This document shows positions 15,350 through 24,470 of a DNA stretch of 51,713 bases, in pieces (the stretch's first letter is position 1; the number at the start of each line of letters is the position of its first letter). The notes beneath the pieces are model-generated. The model saw only the letters and a list, made by a program, of their open reading frames with translations, did not search any database and was not told the DNA's origin. This stretch comes from an uncultured Oscillospiraceae bacterium (GTDB lineage: Bacteria; Bacillota_A; Clostridia; Oscillospirales; Acutalibacteraceae): contig CAJUTL010000007.1 of assembly GCA_910589395.1 (NCBI GenBank), forward strand, positions 1 through 51,713, in the 5' to 3' direction. Made by a program: the position numbers and the translations under genes.

Positions 15350-17686
15350 ATGAACATGAAGCTGAGACAAAAATTTTGCGCGATTACATTGATGCTGTTG
15401 TTTCTTATGGCGGTGCCCAATGCCGCCTATGGAGAAACGGCCCCTCAGAATACGGTGGGGAAGCAGGAGGTTTACACCGAGGCGACAAAGTCAAATTCCG
15501 ATACCTCAGGCGATGGCAGCCGGGAAAACCCCTACAACCGTTTTGAGGATGCCGTGGCCAATGTGGCGGACGGCGGAACGATCTATATCCTCAGCGGGGG
15601 GGCGTTTATCAATGTCCGGGAAGAGGCGGGGATCAGCCCTTATGTCATAGATAAGAATGTGACGGTGCGCTCTGCGGGAAGCGGCCAGGCGGCACTGACT
15701 GTCCGTGCCGCGGGTCTTGTGATGGGCGCTAACGTGACCTTTGAAAATGTCACCCTGGGCTTTGCCAACAAGTACCACAGCGGTATTTTCGCCAACGGCC
15801 ATGCCCTTACGCTGAAAAATGTCGCACGTTCCGGTGGGAGCCGGCTCGTACATGTGTTTGCGGGCGGAGTAAAACTTCCCGGCGGCTGGGTGGGCGCTGC
15901 TCCCATAAGCGGCGGCTCTATCACGATTTCAGGGGAAAAAACGCATCTTGGAAATATTTATGCCGGGGGCATGAACGCGGGGCAGAATGGCAGCGTTGCC
16001 ATCGGCATTACCGGCTCAAAAAATATAGAACTTGGAGATGTGTATGCTTGCGGCGCACAGGAGCCCGACCTGGATCTGGATAATATGTTTGACTTGACCG
16101 AACCGCCCGATCCCCAGTATGATCTCAGCCTTGCCGTAACTGGAGAGGTGGCGGTAAAGCTCAATAACGCTTTTGTGCGCGGAGTGGTAGGGCTTGGGGC
16201 AATGGGGGGCACTTCTGTGGAATTTTCCTCAGAATTTCCCAATACGTATCTTTCCCTGCTCGGAATAAAAAATCTTGCCGTGAAGTCCGGCGTGCTGGAG
16301 CCCATGCAGCTTACAAGCGAGAATAACGCCGGCTTTAGTGAAATTGCCGTCAGCCAGGGCGCGGCGCTGAATATTGCCGCCAACGAGGAGCCTGTTGTCA
16401 CAGAGAAATTTTACGGCGGCGGCAAGCTTATTCTGGGAAGCAGTGAAAAGCTTACGGTTACAAAAGAGCTGACAGGCGCCACCGCCTTTGAGACCTCCGG
16501 CGGCTATAACGGGCATTCGGGCCGTGTGCAGACAGACCATGTCTATATCGAGGGGCCAGAAACCAGCTCGGGGACCTTTACCTTTGTTCCCGACCCTTCT
16601 CAGGCGGGTTGTACGATCACAAGCGAGCTTTCCGAAGGCAAAAAGCTTTGGAGCATCAAGGCGGGAGAGTCTTCTGTGCCCTACCTCACAAAGCTGGAAT
16701 GTGTTTCGCCTGAAAAAACTGTTCGCCGCAATGACCTGAACAATGGAGTATCCTTTGATATGATCGCGCAAAGCGAGTCTGACGGTTTTCCGATCTTCAC
16801 CTACCAGGTCAAGCTGGACGGCAAGCCGCAGGCATTTCAGGAGGATCCGGACAGCAATTCGGTGGAATCTGAAGAACTGAATCTCAGAATTTTTATGAGC
16901 TACCAAATGGGAAGTGCCGATGGATATGATCTCTGTATCGAATCCATCGATCTGTTTGGTGAGATCAAAAGCGGCGTTTACGAGATCACGGTTTCAGCGC
17001 CCTCCAAAGATGGAGAGCTTTCCGCTACCACACGGCTGACCGTGCTTTCCGATTCCGGATCGTCCGGAGAGGGCGGCTCCAGCGGTGGTGATAACACCGG
17101 CGGAACAGGCGGCGGTTCTACCGGAGGCCCTTCCGGGGAGCAGCCCGGTGTTCCGGTTCCTCCCACCGAGCCGGAGCAACCGCCCGCGTCTCAGCAGTTT
17201 ATCGATGTGAAGGCGGGCAGCTGGTATGAAGGCTCTGTGAGCTTTGTGGTCCAGCGCGGCCTTTTTGTAGGCGTGGGAGGCAATCGCTTTGACCCCCACG
17301 GCAAAACCAGCAGGGCCATGGTGATGGTAGTGATCGCGAAAATGGCTGGTCAGAATGTCAAAAACTATGATGAAGCCGTAAAGTGGGCCGTCAGCACGGG
17401 GGTTTCCGATGGGACCAACCGTCATAACAATGTTACGAGGGAGCAGTTGGTTGCCATGCTGTACCGTTATGCGGGCTCCCCTGAAGTAACGGGCAGCTCC
17501 GTCCGGCTGGAAGCCTTTGCCGACCATAAGCAGATCTCACGCTGGGCGGAAACAGCCATGGAATGGGCGGTGTCCACAGGTATTCTGCAGGGCCAGGGCG
17601 ATATGCGCCTCACGCCCCGCGCCACCGCCACCCGCGCCGAAACAGCCGCGATCATGGAGCGCTTTGTAAAGCTTCAGAAACAGTAA
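15350..17686 (+). CDS. SLH-domain cell-surface protein with repetitive beta-rich ectodomain
   Basis: This 778-residue exported protein starts at ATG 15350 after GGGAGGAAAG. It has a signal peptide (residues 1-29, ending NAAYG). The ectodomain begins with DTSGDGSRENPYNRFEDAV, typical of the start of right-handed beta-helix/pectate-lyase-like surface proteins. It continues with short beta-rich strands to about residue 400, then an Ig-like region (about 450-565). A Gly/Ser/Thr then Pro-rich linker spans about 566-612. Residues 613-778 hold S-layer homology repeats (FIDVKAGSWYEGSV, AVKWAVSTGVSDG, WAVSTGILQG) that anchor to secondary wall polymers. The likely role is an S-layer-associated or adhesion protein; the ligand is unknown. 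Confidence 0.85.
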   Translation: MNMKLRQKFCAITLMLLFLMAVPNAAYGETAPQNTVGKQEVYTEATKSNSDTSGDGSRENPYNRFEDAVANVADGGTIYILSGGAFINVREEAGISPYVIDKNVTVRSAGSGQAALTVRAAGLVMGANVTFENVTLGFANKYHSGIFANGHALTLKNVARSGGSRLVHVFAGGVKLPGGWVGAAPISGGSITISGEKTHLGNIYAGGMNAGQNGSVAIGITGSKNIELGDVYACGAQEPDLDLDNMFDLTEPPDPQYDLSLAVTGEVAVKLNNAFVRGVVGLGAMGGTSVEFSSEFPNTYLSLLGIKNLAVKSGVLEPMQLTSENNAGFSEIAVSQGAALNIAANEEPVVTEKFYGGGKLILGSSEKLTVTKELTGATAFETSGGYNGHSGRVQTDHVYIEGPETSSGTFTFVPDPSQAGCTITSELSEGKKLWSIKAGESSVPYLTKLECVSPEKTVRRNDLNNGVSFDMIAQSESDGFPIFTYQVKLDGKPQAFQEDPDSNSVESEELNLRIFMSYQMGSADGYDLCIESIDLFGEIKSGVYEITVSAPSKDGELSATTRLTVLSDSGSSGEGGSSGGDNTGGTGGGSTGGPSGEQPGVPVPPTEPEQPPASQQFIDVKAGSWYEGSVSFVVQRGLFVGVGGNRFDPHGKTSRAMVMVVIAKMAGQNVKNYDEAVKWAVSTGVSDGTNRHNNVTREQLVAMLYRYAGSPEVTGSSVRLEAFADHKQISRWAETAMEWAVSTGILQGQGDMRLTPRATATRAETAAIMERFVKLQKQ

Positions 17687-17745
17687 CTTAGGGCCAGGAT
17701 GTGTTTTCTCACATCTGCGCCCCGGTAAGATCTAATTCCCATACA

Positions 17746-17793
17746 AAATCAGAACCACCGGCTCAAATAGAGCTGGTGGTTCTGATTTTTTGA
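17746..17793 (+). terminator. Intrinsic terminator after the SLH protein gene
   Basis: Long stem AAAATCAGAACCACC(G)GCTC / GAGC(T)GGTGGTTCTGATTTT with a 5-base loop and T run. It lies between convergent genes and may serve both, since asparagine synthase ends 25 bases further on. Confidence 0.9.
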
Positions 17794-17817
17794 GCTTTTT
17801 TAGAAAACCACGTTTCT

Positions 17818-19671
17818 TTACAGCTTGATATAGATATTATAGTGCAAAAGCCAGTAATTCACCTGAATGAGGTAGGCAAGCAGCTGGGGGCCGGCCATCA
17901 ACTGACCGAACCAGGGCTTGCCGTAGTCAAAATGCTCTGTCAGCAGAGAAGCGGCGGCTTCTTCGGACAGCAGCTTGTGAATGGGCTGAGAGCTGTCCCG
18001 GAGAATATAGCCCAGCCGCCGTTTGAGATCCTGCTCATAAGCGGGGTCATAGGTTTTGGGGTAGGGGCTTTTCCTGCGCTCCAGTACGTCCTCCGGCAGC
18101 AGGCCTCTGGCGGCGTCCCGCAGCAGACCCTTGGTTCTTCCCTCCGGGCATTTGAATTCCCAGGGCGTGTTGAACACATACTGGGCCAGGCGGTGATCCG
18201 CATAAGGCACCCGCACCTCCAGGCCGCTCCACATGCTGCAGCGGTCCTTTCTGTCCAGCAGGGTGGCCATGAACCACTTGATGTTCAAATAGGAGATCTG
18301 CCGCATTCTTCTCTGCTCCTCGGTTTCCCCGGGAACCACCGGCACGGCGTCCAGCGTTTCCTGAAGCCTTGCGCCCACGTATTCTTCCAATCCGGCGGCG
18401 GCCAGTACCTCCGGCTTTAAGAGGGAGGAACGGGTGGAAAGGTTATTGGACCAGGGGAAATGGGCGCCGTCAAACATCTCCCGGCGGTGGAACCAGGGAT
18501 AGCCGCCGAAGATCTCATCGGCGCATTCCCCGCACAGGGCCACCACATGGCGTTTTTTGACCTGGCGGCAGAAATGCAGCAGAGAGCCGTCAATATCCGA
18601 CATACCCGGCAGATCCTTGGCGATCACCCCTTCAAAAAGGGAATCCTCCAGCTGTTCGTTGGCGCAGAGCAGCGTGGTATGCCGGGTACCCAGCGCGGCG
18701 CTGACCTTCCGAGCCCAGCTTTCGTCCCGATCCGGCTGAAAAGAGGAGGGACGGAAGTTTTCCTCATTTCCCTCAAATTCAAAGGAATAGGTGGAAAGCT
18801 TTTCTCCCCGGCGCTCCAAAGCCCGGGCGGCAATGGCCGTCACCACGCTGGAATCCAGCCCGCCGGACAGGAAGGTGCACAAGGGTACATCGGAAATCAT
18901 CTGCCGCTCTACCGTGTCGATCAAAAGCTCCCGCACCTTTTGCACGGTAGTATCGTAATCATCGGTGTGGGGAGAGGCCTGCAGGTCAAAGTACCGGCGG
19001 TCCCGGAAGCCTTCCCGGTCAAAAATTGCCGTGTGGCCGGGCTTTAATTCGGAAATGCCCTCAAATACTCCGCAGCCGGGAGTTCTGGCGGGGCCAAGGC
19101 CGAAGATCTCGCAGATCCCGCTTTTTCCCAGCACAGGGTTGACTCCCGGAAATTCAAAAAGCGCCTTCAGCTCCGAGCCGAAGGCCAGGCGGTCTCCCTG
19201 TATCGTATAGAACAGGGGCTTTACGCCGAAGCGGTCCCGGCAGAGAAAGGTGCGGCCGCGGGGAACGTCGTCCACGGCAAAAGCAAAGATGCCGTTCAGC
19301 TTTTCTGCACAGTCCTCCCCATAGCAAAGGTAGGCGTTCAGTACTACCTCGGTATCGCAGTTTGTCTGGAACGTATAACCACGGCCCAACAGGTCGTTCC
19401 GAAGCTCGGCGGCGTTATAGAGCTCTCCGTTATAGGCAATAGTAAATTCCCCGCCGTCCCGGTACACCGTCATAGGCTGGGCGCCGTTTTCCGGGTCGAT
19501 GATCGCAAGCCTGGCGTGGCCCAGAGCACAGTGGGGCGACACGTGAGCGCCGCTGTCGTCCGGCCCCCGGTGGGAAACGCGCCGGGCCATTCGCCGGGCC
19601 AAGGCCATCCATAAGTACTTTTCTTCCATCAAGCTGTCGCTGTAATCGCTGAACCCAGCGAAACCACACAT
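17818..19671 (-). CDS. asnB: Asparagine synthetase (glutamine-hydrolysing)
   Basis: This enzyme of ~617 residues makes asparagine from aspartate, glutamine and ATP. The N-terminal Ntn glutaminase domain starts MCGFAG, with Cys2 as nucleophile once Met is removed, so ATG 19671 must be the start; AAGGGGG lies 8 bases upstream. RGPDDSG, YNGELYN and the CDTEVVL motif follow. The synthetase domain carries the PP-loop SGGLDSS near residue 265, plus the later GECADEIFGGYPW and EVRVPYADH motifs. Length and motifs match the AsnB family. It stands alone between two terminators, convergent with the SLH gene. Confidence 0.95.
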   Translation of the reverse strand: MCGFAGFSDYSDSLMEEKYLWMALARRMARRVSHRGPDDSGAHVSPHCALGHARLAIIDPENGAQPMTVYRDGGEFTIAYNGELYNAAELRNDLLGRGYTFQTNCDTEVVLNAYLCYGEDCAEKLNGIFAFAVDDVPRGRTFLCRDRFGVKPLFYTIQGDRLAFGSELKALFEFPGVNPVLGKSGICEIFGLGPARTPGCGVFEGISELKPGHTAIFDREGFRDRRYFDLQASPHTDDYDTTVQKVRELLIDTVERQMISDVPLCTFLSGGLDSSVVTAIAARALERRGEKLSTYSFEFEGNEENFRPSSFQPDRDESWARKVSAALGTRHTTLLCANEQLEDSLFEGVIAKDLPGMSDIDGSLLHFCRQVKKRHVVALCGECADEIFGGYPWFHRREMFDGAHFPWSNNLSTRSSLLKPEVLAAAGLEEYVGARLQETLDAVPVVPGETEEQRRMRQISYLNIKWFMATLLDRKDRCSMWSGLEVRVPYADHRLAQYVFNTPWEFKCPEGRTKGLLRDAARGLLPEDVLERRKSPYPKTYDPAYEQDLKRRLGYILRDSSQPIHKLLSEEAAASLLTEHFDYGKPWFGQLMAGPQLLAYLIQVNYWLLHYNIYIKL

Positions 19672-19780
19672 AGGCGAAACCCCCTTCTTCACCCTTTATT
19701 CTATGCGAAATCACAGAAATGTTGCGGGGGAAGAAAAAGAAAAGCTTTCCCGGCAAAATTTTCAGAAAGGGAGCGGCGAG

Positions 19781-19836
19781 GCGCTGCGGCCACTCGGGAA
19801 CCCTCTTGGTATAGAAGGGCAATTTTCGACCCGACC
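19781..19836 (-). repeat. GGTCGGGTCAGAAA module, copy 1 (inverted)
   Basis: On the minus strand it begins with GGTCGGGTCGAAAA and ends with a GAGTGGCCGCAGCG-type end. The window holds five related copies (also 20031, 36640, 37175 and 49791), each ~55-70 bp. The gene-free stretch 19672-20301 consists almost wholly of repeat modules. Confidence 0.7.
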
Positions 19837-19888
19837 GGCGGCTGCGGCGCCTCGCCGCCAAATTCCAATTTATGGACTAGTCCTCCCC

Positions 19889-20005
19889 TGTCATTCTGAG
19901 GAACGCAGAAAGCTATAGCTTTCTTGACGAAGAATCTCGACCTTGATTCTGGGGAAAAGGCTAAAGAGCGAGATTCTTCACCGCCTTCGGCGGTTCAGAA
20001 TGACA
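19889..20005. repeat. TCATTCTGAG/GAAGAATCTCG palindromic repeat, copy 2
   Basis: Same arms as copy 1 (TGTCATTCTGAG ... CAGAATGACA). The left tip is extended by AAAGCTATAGCTTT, itself palindromic, and the right tip by CCGCCTTCGGCGG. Variable self-complementary tips on both arms are a feature of this family. Confidence 0.85.
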
Positions 20006-20030
20006 GGTGGGAGGTGAGCGGCTTACTAAC

Positions 20031-20086
20031 GGTCGGGTCAGAAACCAATTTCCCGTACCAAGCAGCTTCACGAGTGCCTGCGGCGC
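20031..20086 (+). repeat. GGTCGGGTCAGAAA module, copy 2
   Basis: Begins GGTCGGGTCAGAAACC and runs through TTTCCCGTACCAAGCAGC and TTCACGAGTG to a GCGGCG end. It lies 25 bases after the palindromic repeat. Confidence 0.75.
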
Positions 20087-20145
20087 CACAAGCGTTGTGA
20101 CCAACGCTGCAAATTCCAATTTAGCGGGCTCTGCGTTTGAAGTTA

Positions 20146-20180
20146 ATTGCTCATTCCTTATTGCTAATGGATCATTGCTC
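20146..20180. repeat. Seven-base-phased short repeats
   Basis: Five phased units: ATTGCTC, ATTCCTT, ATTGCTA, ATGGATC, ATTGCTC. Confidence 0.6.
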
Positions 20181-20214
20181 CTTTCCCTGCCCGCTTTCCT
20201 CAAACGCATCATAG

Positions 20215-20251
20215 AAAAAGGGCAAGGCAAACCATGGGGTTCGCCTTGCCC
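20215..20251 (-). terminator. Intrinsic terminator after the MATE gene
   Basis: On the minus strand GGGCAAGGCGAACC / GGTTTGCCTTGCCC with a 4-base loop is followed by TTTTT. Confidence 0.9.
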
Positions 20252-20301
20252 TCACCTTCTTGGTGAAATTTTATGCTCCGTGAGCCCTTTTATATACCCA
20301 C

Positions 20302-21768
20302 TTATTCAGCGGCAGGATCGGCTACGGTATCCGGTTCCAGAGGAACCTCTGCCGTTACTTCCGGCGTACCTGCCGGAACACTGACGATAATTTTCTTTTT
20401 CCAGCTGCCTCTGGCATAGGCAAAGGAAGTCAGTAAAGCGCCAACGACCCAGGAAATCAGAAGAGACAAGTACAACGGTGTAGGAGCTCCGGATCCCATA
20501 GCTTCTCCGGCGGGACGAGTGAAAAACTCCAATCCATAAGCTACCGGAACACGTACCACTACTGTGGTGATCAGGGAGATCCACATGGGCGTCATGGTAT
20601 CGCCCGCGCCGCGCATGACGCCGGAAAGGATCTGCGTGACCGCCATGGCGATATATCCTACCGCCAAGGTGAACATCATTTGTTGCCCCAGGTCAATGAC
20701 CTCCACTGTTTTGGTGAACATTCCCATTAAGTATCTGCCAAAGATCAGAATCAACGCTACCAGCACTACCGAAACGGAAAGGCCCAGCTTCAGCCCTTTC
20801 TTCGTACCCTGCTCCACACGGTCAAGCCTTTTCGCGCCGATATTTTGCCCGGCATAGGTCGTCATGGCAGTACCAAAGGTGAAGTTCGGCATCATGGCAA
20901 AGCCGTCTACACGCATTACCACAGTGTTTGCCGCGATCACCGCCGTGCCGAAGGAATTGGTCAGAGACTGGATAACAAGCATGGCAAGAGAAAAAATTGC
21001 CTGGGTAATTCCGCTGGGCAGGCCCAGGCGGATCAGCTGATACAGCAAATGCTTTTGAGGAATCAGCATTTTCGGCGTGATAACCAGAATATCCTTCATG
21101 CGAAGCAGCCGGATCACACACAGCACTCCGGAAACGGCTTGAGAAATGATGGTTGCCCAGGCCGCGCCGTCTACGCCCATTTTGAAGCCCGCGACGAACA
21201 GAATATCAAGAACAATATTTAACCCGCAGGCCACCAGCAGGAATACCAGCGGCATAATGGAATCTCCCAAGCCCCGCAGAACACCGGAAATAATATTGTA
21301 AAAGCCGCTTCCCATGAAGCCCAGGAAAATGATGATCATATAGATACAGGAAGCCTCGTAAATATCACCGGGTGTTTCCAGCGCTGTCATAATGGGGTGC
21401 GTAATCAGCGGGCCTACCACCATAATGACCAGGGAGGTCACAAAGGTAGCGGTAATGGTAGTGCCCATGGTCGCGGAAAGCTTTTCTTTCTCCTTTGCCC
21501 CGAAGTACTGGGAAACCATAATGCTGGCCCCAACAGAAATTCCCATAAACAGCACCAGCAGCAGATTGATGATCGGCATGCTGGCGCCGATGGCGGCCAG
21601 GGCTTTATCTCCCACGTAATTTCCCACCACAATGGAATCCACCGTGCTGTACAGCTGCTGTGCCATGTTGCCGATCAGCAGCGGTACGGAAAATTTTACC
21701 AGGTTTGCCATGGGGCTGCCCTGGGTCATGTCCTGCGCGCCAAAAAGCGCGGAAAGCTTGCCCGCCAT
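20302..21768 (-). CDS. MATE-family multidrug/toxin exporter
   Basis: This ~488-residue protein has twelve predicted membrane helices in two homologous six-helix halves. Typical MATE sequences are present near the start (NLVKFSVPLLIGNMAQQLYSTV..., VGNYVGDKALAAIGAS) and in the second half (GQNIGAKRLDRVEQGTKKG). Such proteins expel cationic drugs or metabolites using Na+ or H+ gradients. ATG 21768 was chosen over the in-frame ATG at 21798 because GGAAGGAAGG lies 11 bases upstream of it. The C-terminal ~20 residues are acidic and Pro-rich. A structured ~200-base leader precedes the gene and a terminator follows, so it is monocistronic. Confidence 0.94.
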   Translation of the reverse strand: MAGKLSALFGAQDMTQGSPMANLVKFSVPLLIGNMAQQLYSTVDSIVVGNYVGDKALAAIGASMPIINLLLVLFMGISVGASIMVSQYFGAKEKEKLSATMGTTITATFVTSLVIMVVGPLITHPIMTALETPGDIYEASCIYMIIIFLGFMGSGFYNIISGVLRGLGDSIMPLVFLLVACGLNIVLDILFVAGFKMGVDGAAWATIISQAVSGVLCVIRLLRMKDILVITPKMLIPQKHLLYQLIRLGLPSGITQAIFSLAMLVIQSLTNSFGTAVIAANTVVMRVDGFAMMPNFTFGTAMTTYAGQNIGAKRLDRVEQGTKKGLKLGLSVSVVLVALILIFGRYLMGMFTKTVEVIDLGQQMMFTLAVGYIAMAVTQILSGVMRGAGDTMTPMWISLITTVVVRVPVAYGLEFFTRPAGEAMGSGAPTPLYLSLLISWVVGALLTSFAYARGSWKKKIIVSVPAGTPEVTAEVPLEPDTVADPAAE

Positions 21769-21860
21769 ACTTTTTTCAACCTTCCTTCCCAAAACCATAT
21801 CAGAATTTGTAAAACAACAAAAAACTATAAAAAATTGTATTTCCTTGCCCTGCCTCTAAG

Positions 21861-22001
21861 TCCTGAAAGCTTTTTCAGGATATTATATCATAAATTTCGT
21901 ACATACCGAAGAAGTCCGGTGCTTTTCCGAAGGAAAAGAGAAACGCTGCGCGTTTCAGGGCTTCTTCTAGATAACGACGGCTTCTTGCCATCGTTATTAT
22001 A
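21861..22001 (-). promoter_or_regulatory. Structured leader of the MATE gene (candidate cis-regulatory RNA or leader peptide)
   Basis: Reading leftward, a TATAAT (22001-21996) is followed by a hairpin (21995-21973). Next comes a three-way junction: outer stem 21967-21958 with 21917-21908 (10 bp, one G-U) enclosing two perfect 7-bp hairpins, GAAACGC-TGC-GCGTTTC and CTTTTCC-TTC-GGAAAAG. A further TATAAT lies near 21887 and an 8-bp hairpin at 21880-21861. The same stretch is also a 38-codon open frame (ATG 21991 to TGA 21875, beginning MARSRRYLEEALKRA) with no ribosome site, starting right at the predicted transcription start. I do not recognise it as a known riboswitch class. The rest of the 21769-22180 gap holds only this and the terminator at 22121. 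Confidence 0.4.
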
Positions 22002-22120
22002 TCATATCCACTTGGCAATTTCTTTTGTGGGAAATCACAAAGTTCCCGGAAAAATTTTTGAATATATTTTCTAGTTTTTTGACTTTTGTTCTCAATGCTG
22101 TTTCTGGCTGTATCCAATAA

Positions 22121-22157
22121 AAAAGCTTCGGGAAAGCAGGGCATCCCGAAGCTTTTC
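22121..22157 (-). terminator. Intrinsic terminator after the BspA-like SLH gene
   Basis: Minus-strand stem AAAAGCTTCGGGA / TCCCGAAGCTTTT with a 10-base loop and T-rich end. Confidence 0.88.
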
Positions 22158-22180
22158 TTTCATTTTGTATTCCGAAACAC

Positions 22181-23941
22181 TCAGTTGATTCGAAGATAAA
22201 GGGCAAACATCTGCGCCATATCCGCTCTTGTGACCAGCCCGGCAGGGTCCAGAAGCCCGCCTTTTACCTTCAGATAACCGTTGGTGGCCGCCCAGAGCAT
22301 GGCGTGGCGGGACTCTGCCGCCAGCATGTTGGAATCCCGGTAGGCATGGTGCCTTCCGGCATCGATCACCGTATCGTACCCCCTGGCGTGGGTGTAACGG
22401 TACAGGCACAGGGCGGCTTCCTCCCTGGTGATCAGCCGCCCGGGATCAAAGATCCCCTGCTGCAGCGGGAAAATATTCGTTCCCGCCGCCCAGGCCGCCG
22501 AATCAGCATACCAGGCTCCTTCTACGGCGTCAACGGGATACACGGGCTTTTTGCATTCCAAATGGAAATCGGAGCCATAGATCTCCAGCCGTTTTAATAC
22601 GGAAACAAACATGGCGCGATCCGCCTTTTGCTCCGGGGCAAATCTTGTTCTGCTTACCCCCTGCAAAATGCCGTTGTTTGCCAGGAAAGCCACCGCCTCG
22701 GCATAGGCCGCCCCGGCAGGAACATCGAGAAACTCGGCGGGATCGATGCTGGGCAAATTAGGGCCTACCGGGTTTTTGCCCTCGGCAAAGGTGACTGCCA
22801 CTGTGTTCTGTTCGCTGGCAGCCTCAAATTCATACCTTGTAATACCGCCCATGGACAGGCCGTTTATCACGACCTCTTCCACGTGATAGCCGCTGAAGGC
22901 GGTGATCAAAACCACCTTGCCCTGCTCCTCTATGGTAACAGAGCCGCCGTAATTGGTGGTGATCTTCGGGCGAAGGACCTCATCGGGAACAACGGGACGA
23001 TCGTTGGGATCGTTCTGCTCGGCGCCGGAGAAGATCTGCCCGGGCTGCACAGTTACCGCTCTTCCCTGAGCGTTTAATACCGTAACGGGGGACGAGCTGT
23101 GGTTGACCAGCTGAGAGAGAGGGCCGGTCAAACGGATAGAACCGTTATAGCCCACAGGAGAGGCCTCCAGAGTCAAAGAAGAATCGTTTCTTACCTCAAT
23201 GACGCCGGTACCGGAAAGAGGGCCCCGTAAAGCAAGGGAAGCGCCGGTTTGAATGGTAATACCCGTATTGGACATTACCGTGGCGCCGGGAACAGAGATC
23301 TGCCCCGCGATCGTCAGAGGCGCGGAAACGGTAAGATCCGTAAACTGGATCGGCAGGGTGATCGGCAGGGTCGCTCCGCTGGAAGTATAGGAGGTATCGC
23401 TGAGCAATGTAGTGCTCACAGCCGCGTTCAGAGTCAGCCGCTGCAGGGCAACTCCGTTGAAGGCGTTGGAAGCAAGGTCCGTCACTGTGGTGGGGAAGGT
23501 CATTTCCGTCAGGCTGGTACAGCCGGAAAAGGCCCTGGCGCCGATGGTTTTGATGGTTTTCGGCAGAGCGATCCCCCGCAGGGGAACTCCTTCCAGAGCG
23601 CCGGGAACAGAGTCTCCCACCGCGCCGCCGATCTCCGTTACGGTATAAAACCGCATATCGTCCGCGTCAAAGGCACGCTCCGGAATGGTGTATACATCGG
23701 TATACCCCTCATAGGACTGCATATTTTCATTTTGATACAACTTGACCATGTTGTCGCCGTCTTCCGGCCTGAGCCCGGTGATCACATAGGCAAAGGGCGG
23801 ATTTCCGCTGGTAAAAAAGGCGCCCTTCATTCCGGCGGCGGAAGCCGAAAGCCCTGTCATAGGCAAGGCGGAAACCAGCAGCACGGCTGACAAAGCCATG
23901 CCGGCAAGCCTTGTAAAGCGCCCACGATTTGTCCGTTTCAT
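22181..23941 (-). CDS. SLH-domain surface protein with BspA-type leucine-rich repeats
   Basis: This 586-residue exported protein starts at ATG 23941 after GGGAGGA. The signal peptide is residues 1-37 (…TGLSASAAG). Residues ~80-175 hold two or three BspA-like leucine-rich repeats (LRGIALPKTIKTIGARAFSG, LTEMTFPTTVTDLASNAFNG), a fold common in surface proteins of gut bacteria. A beta-rich region follows (about 175-320) with short strands and GASLALRGPLSGTGVIEVR. Residues ~400-586 are SLH-like modules (EFLDVPAGAAYAEAV, YADSAAWAAGTNIF, RHAMLWAATNGYLKV). It is probably anchored to the wall polymer and may bind host or bacterial ligands. Its SLH domains are clearly different in sequence from those of the protein at 15.3 kb. 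Confidence 0.84.
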   Translation of the reverse strand: MKRTNRGRFTRLAGMALSAVLLVSALPMTGLSASAAGMKGAFFTSGNPPFAYVITGLRPEDGDNMVKLYQNENMQSYEGYTDVYTIPERAFDADDMRFYTVTEIGGAVGDSVPGALEGVPLRGIALPKTIKTIGARAFSGCTSLTEMTFPTTVTDLASNAFNGVALQRLTLNAAVSTTLLSDTSYTSSGATLPITLPIQFTDLTVSAPLTIAGQISVPGATVMSNTGITIQTGASLALRGPLSGTGVIEVRNDSSLTLEASPVGYNGSIRLTGPLSQLVNHSSSPVTVLNAQGRAVTVQPGQIFSGAEQNDPNDRPVVPDEVLRPKITTNYGGSVTIEEQGKVVLITAFSGYHVEEVVINGLSMGGITRYEFEAASEQNTVAVTFAEGKNPVGPNLPSIDPAEFLDVPAGAAYAEAVAFLANNGILQGVSRTRFAPEQKADRAMFVSVLKRLEIYGSDFHLECKKPVYPVDAVEGAWYADSAAWAAGTNIFPLQQGIFDPGRLITREEAALCLYRYTHARGYDTVIDAGRHHAYRDSNMLAAESRHAMLWAATNGYLKVKGGLLDPAGLVTRADMAQMFALYLRIN

Positions 23942-24211
23942 AAAACAATTTCCTCCCATAGTGGTTTTAACGCGTTACGCAAAAGCAATTATCAGTTCAT
24001 AGATAGATTTTAGTATAGCATAAAACTCCGTCGGGCACAATCCATTTTCCCATATTTTTCGACAAAATTTCAAAAAGGGCCTGTACTCATTGCCGTGTCC
24101 CTGTTTGGCATGGGAGAGTGGTTTCTGACCTGACCGCAGGGAAGCCGCGAAATTATAGTTTAGCGAACTGGTTGTTAGCTGTTAGTTGTTAGGAAGGGCG
24201 AGCCACCTCCT

Positions 24212-24333
24212 TTGCCATTTTGAGGAACGAAGTGGCGAAGAATCTCGTCCGTCATTCCCTGAGTAGAAGGGAAAAGGGCGAGATTCTTCACAAAGAAAGC
24301 AAAGTTTGCTTTGCTTTTTGTTCAGTGATGACA
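24212..24333. repeat. TCATTCTGAG/GAAGAATCTCG palindromic repeat, copy 3
   Basis: A diverged copy: left arm TTGCCATTTTGAGG...GAAGAATCTCG; right arm CGAGATTCTTC then a palindromic tip AAAGCAAAGTTTGCTTTGCTTT and TGATGACA. The gene-free stretch 23942-24470 also contains a remnant of the GGTCGGGTCAGAAA module (GTTTCTGACCTGACCGC near 24120). It is followed by a seven-base-phased GTTAGNN block (about 24174-24192) and phased TTCCTCA-type repeats (about 24391-24418). No gene was seen. Confidence 0.75.
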
Positions 24334-24470
24334 GGTGGGTAGTGTGCGGGCAACCGCCCAACTATCATTTATCTGCCCTTTGCCCTGAACTGCTCCTTCC
24401 TCATTGCTAATTTCTAAATCACCCTTACGCCCTTCTCCAGCATCTAAAATCCAGAATCCAGCGTCCAGAC

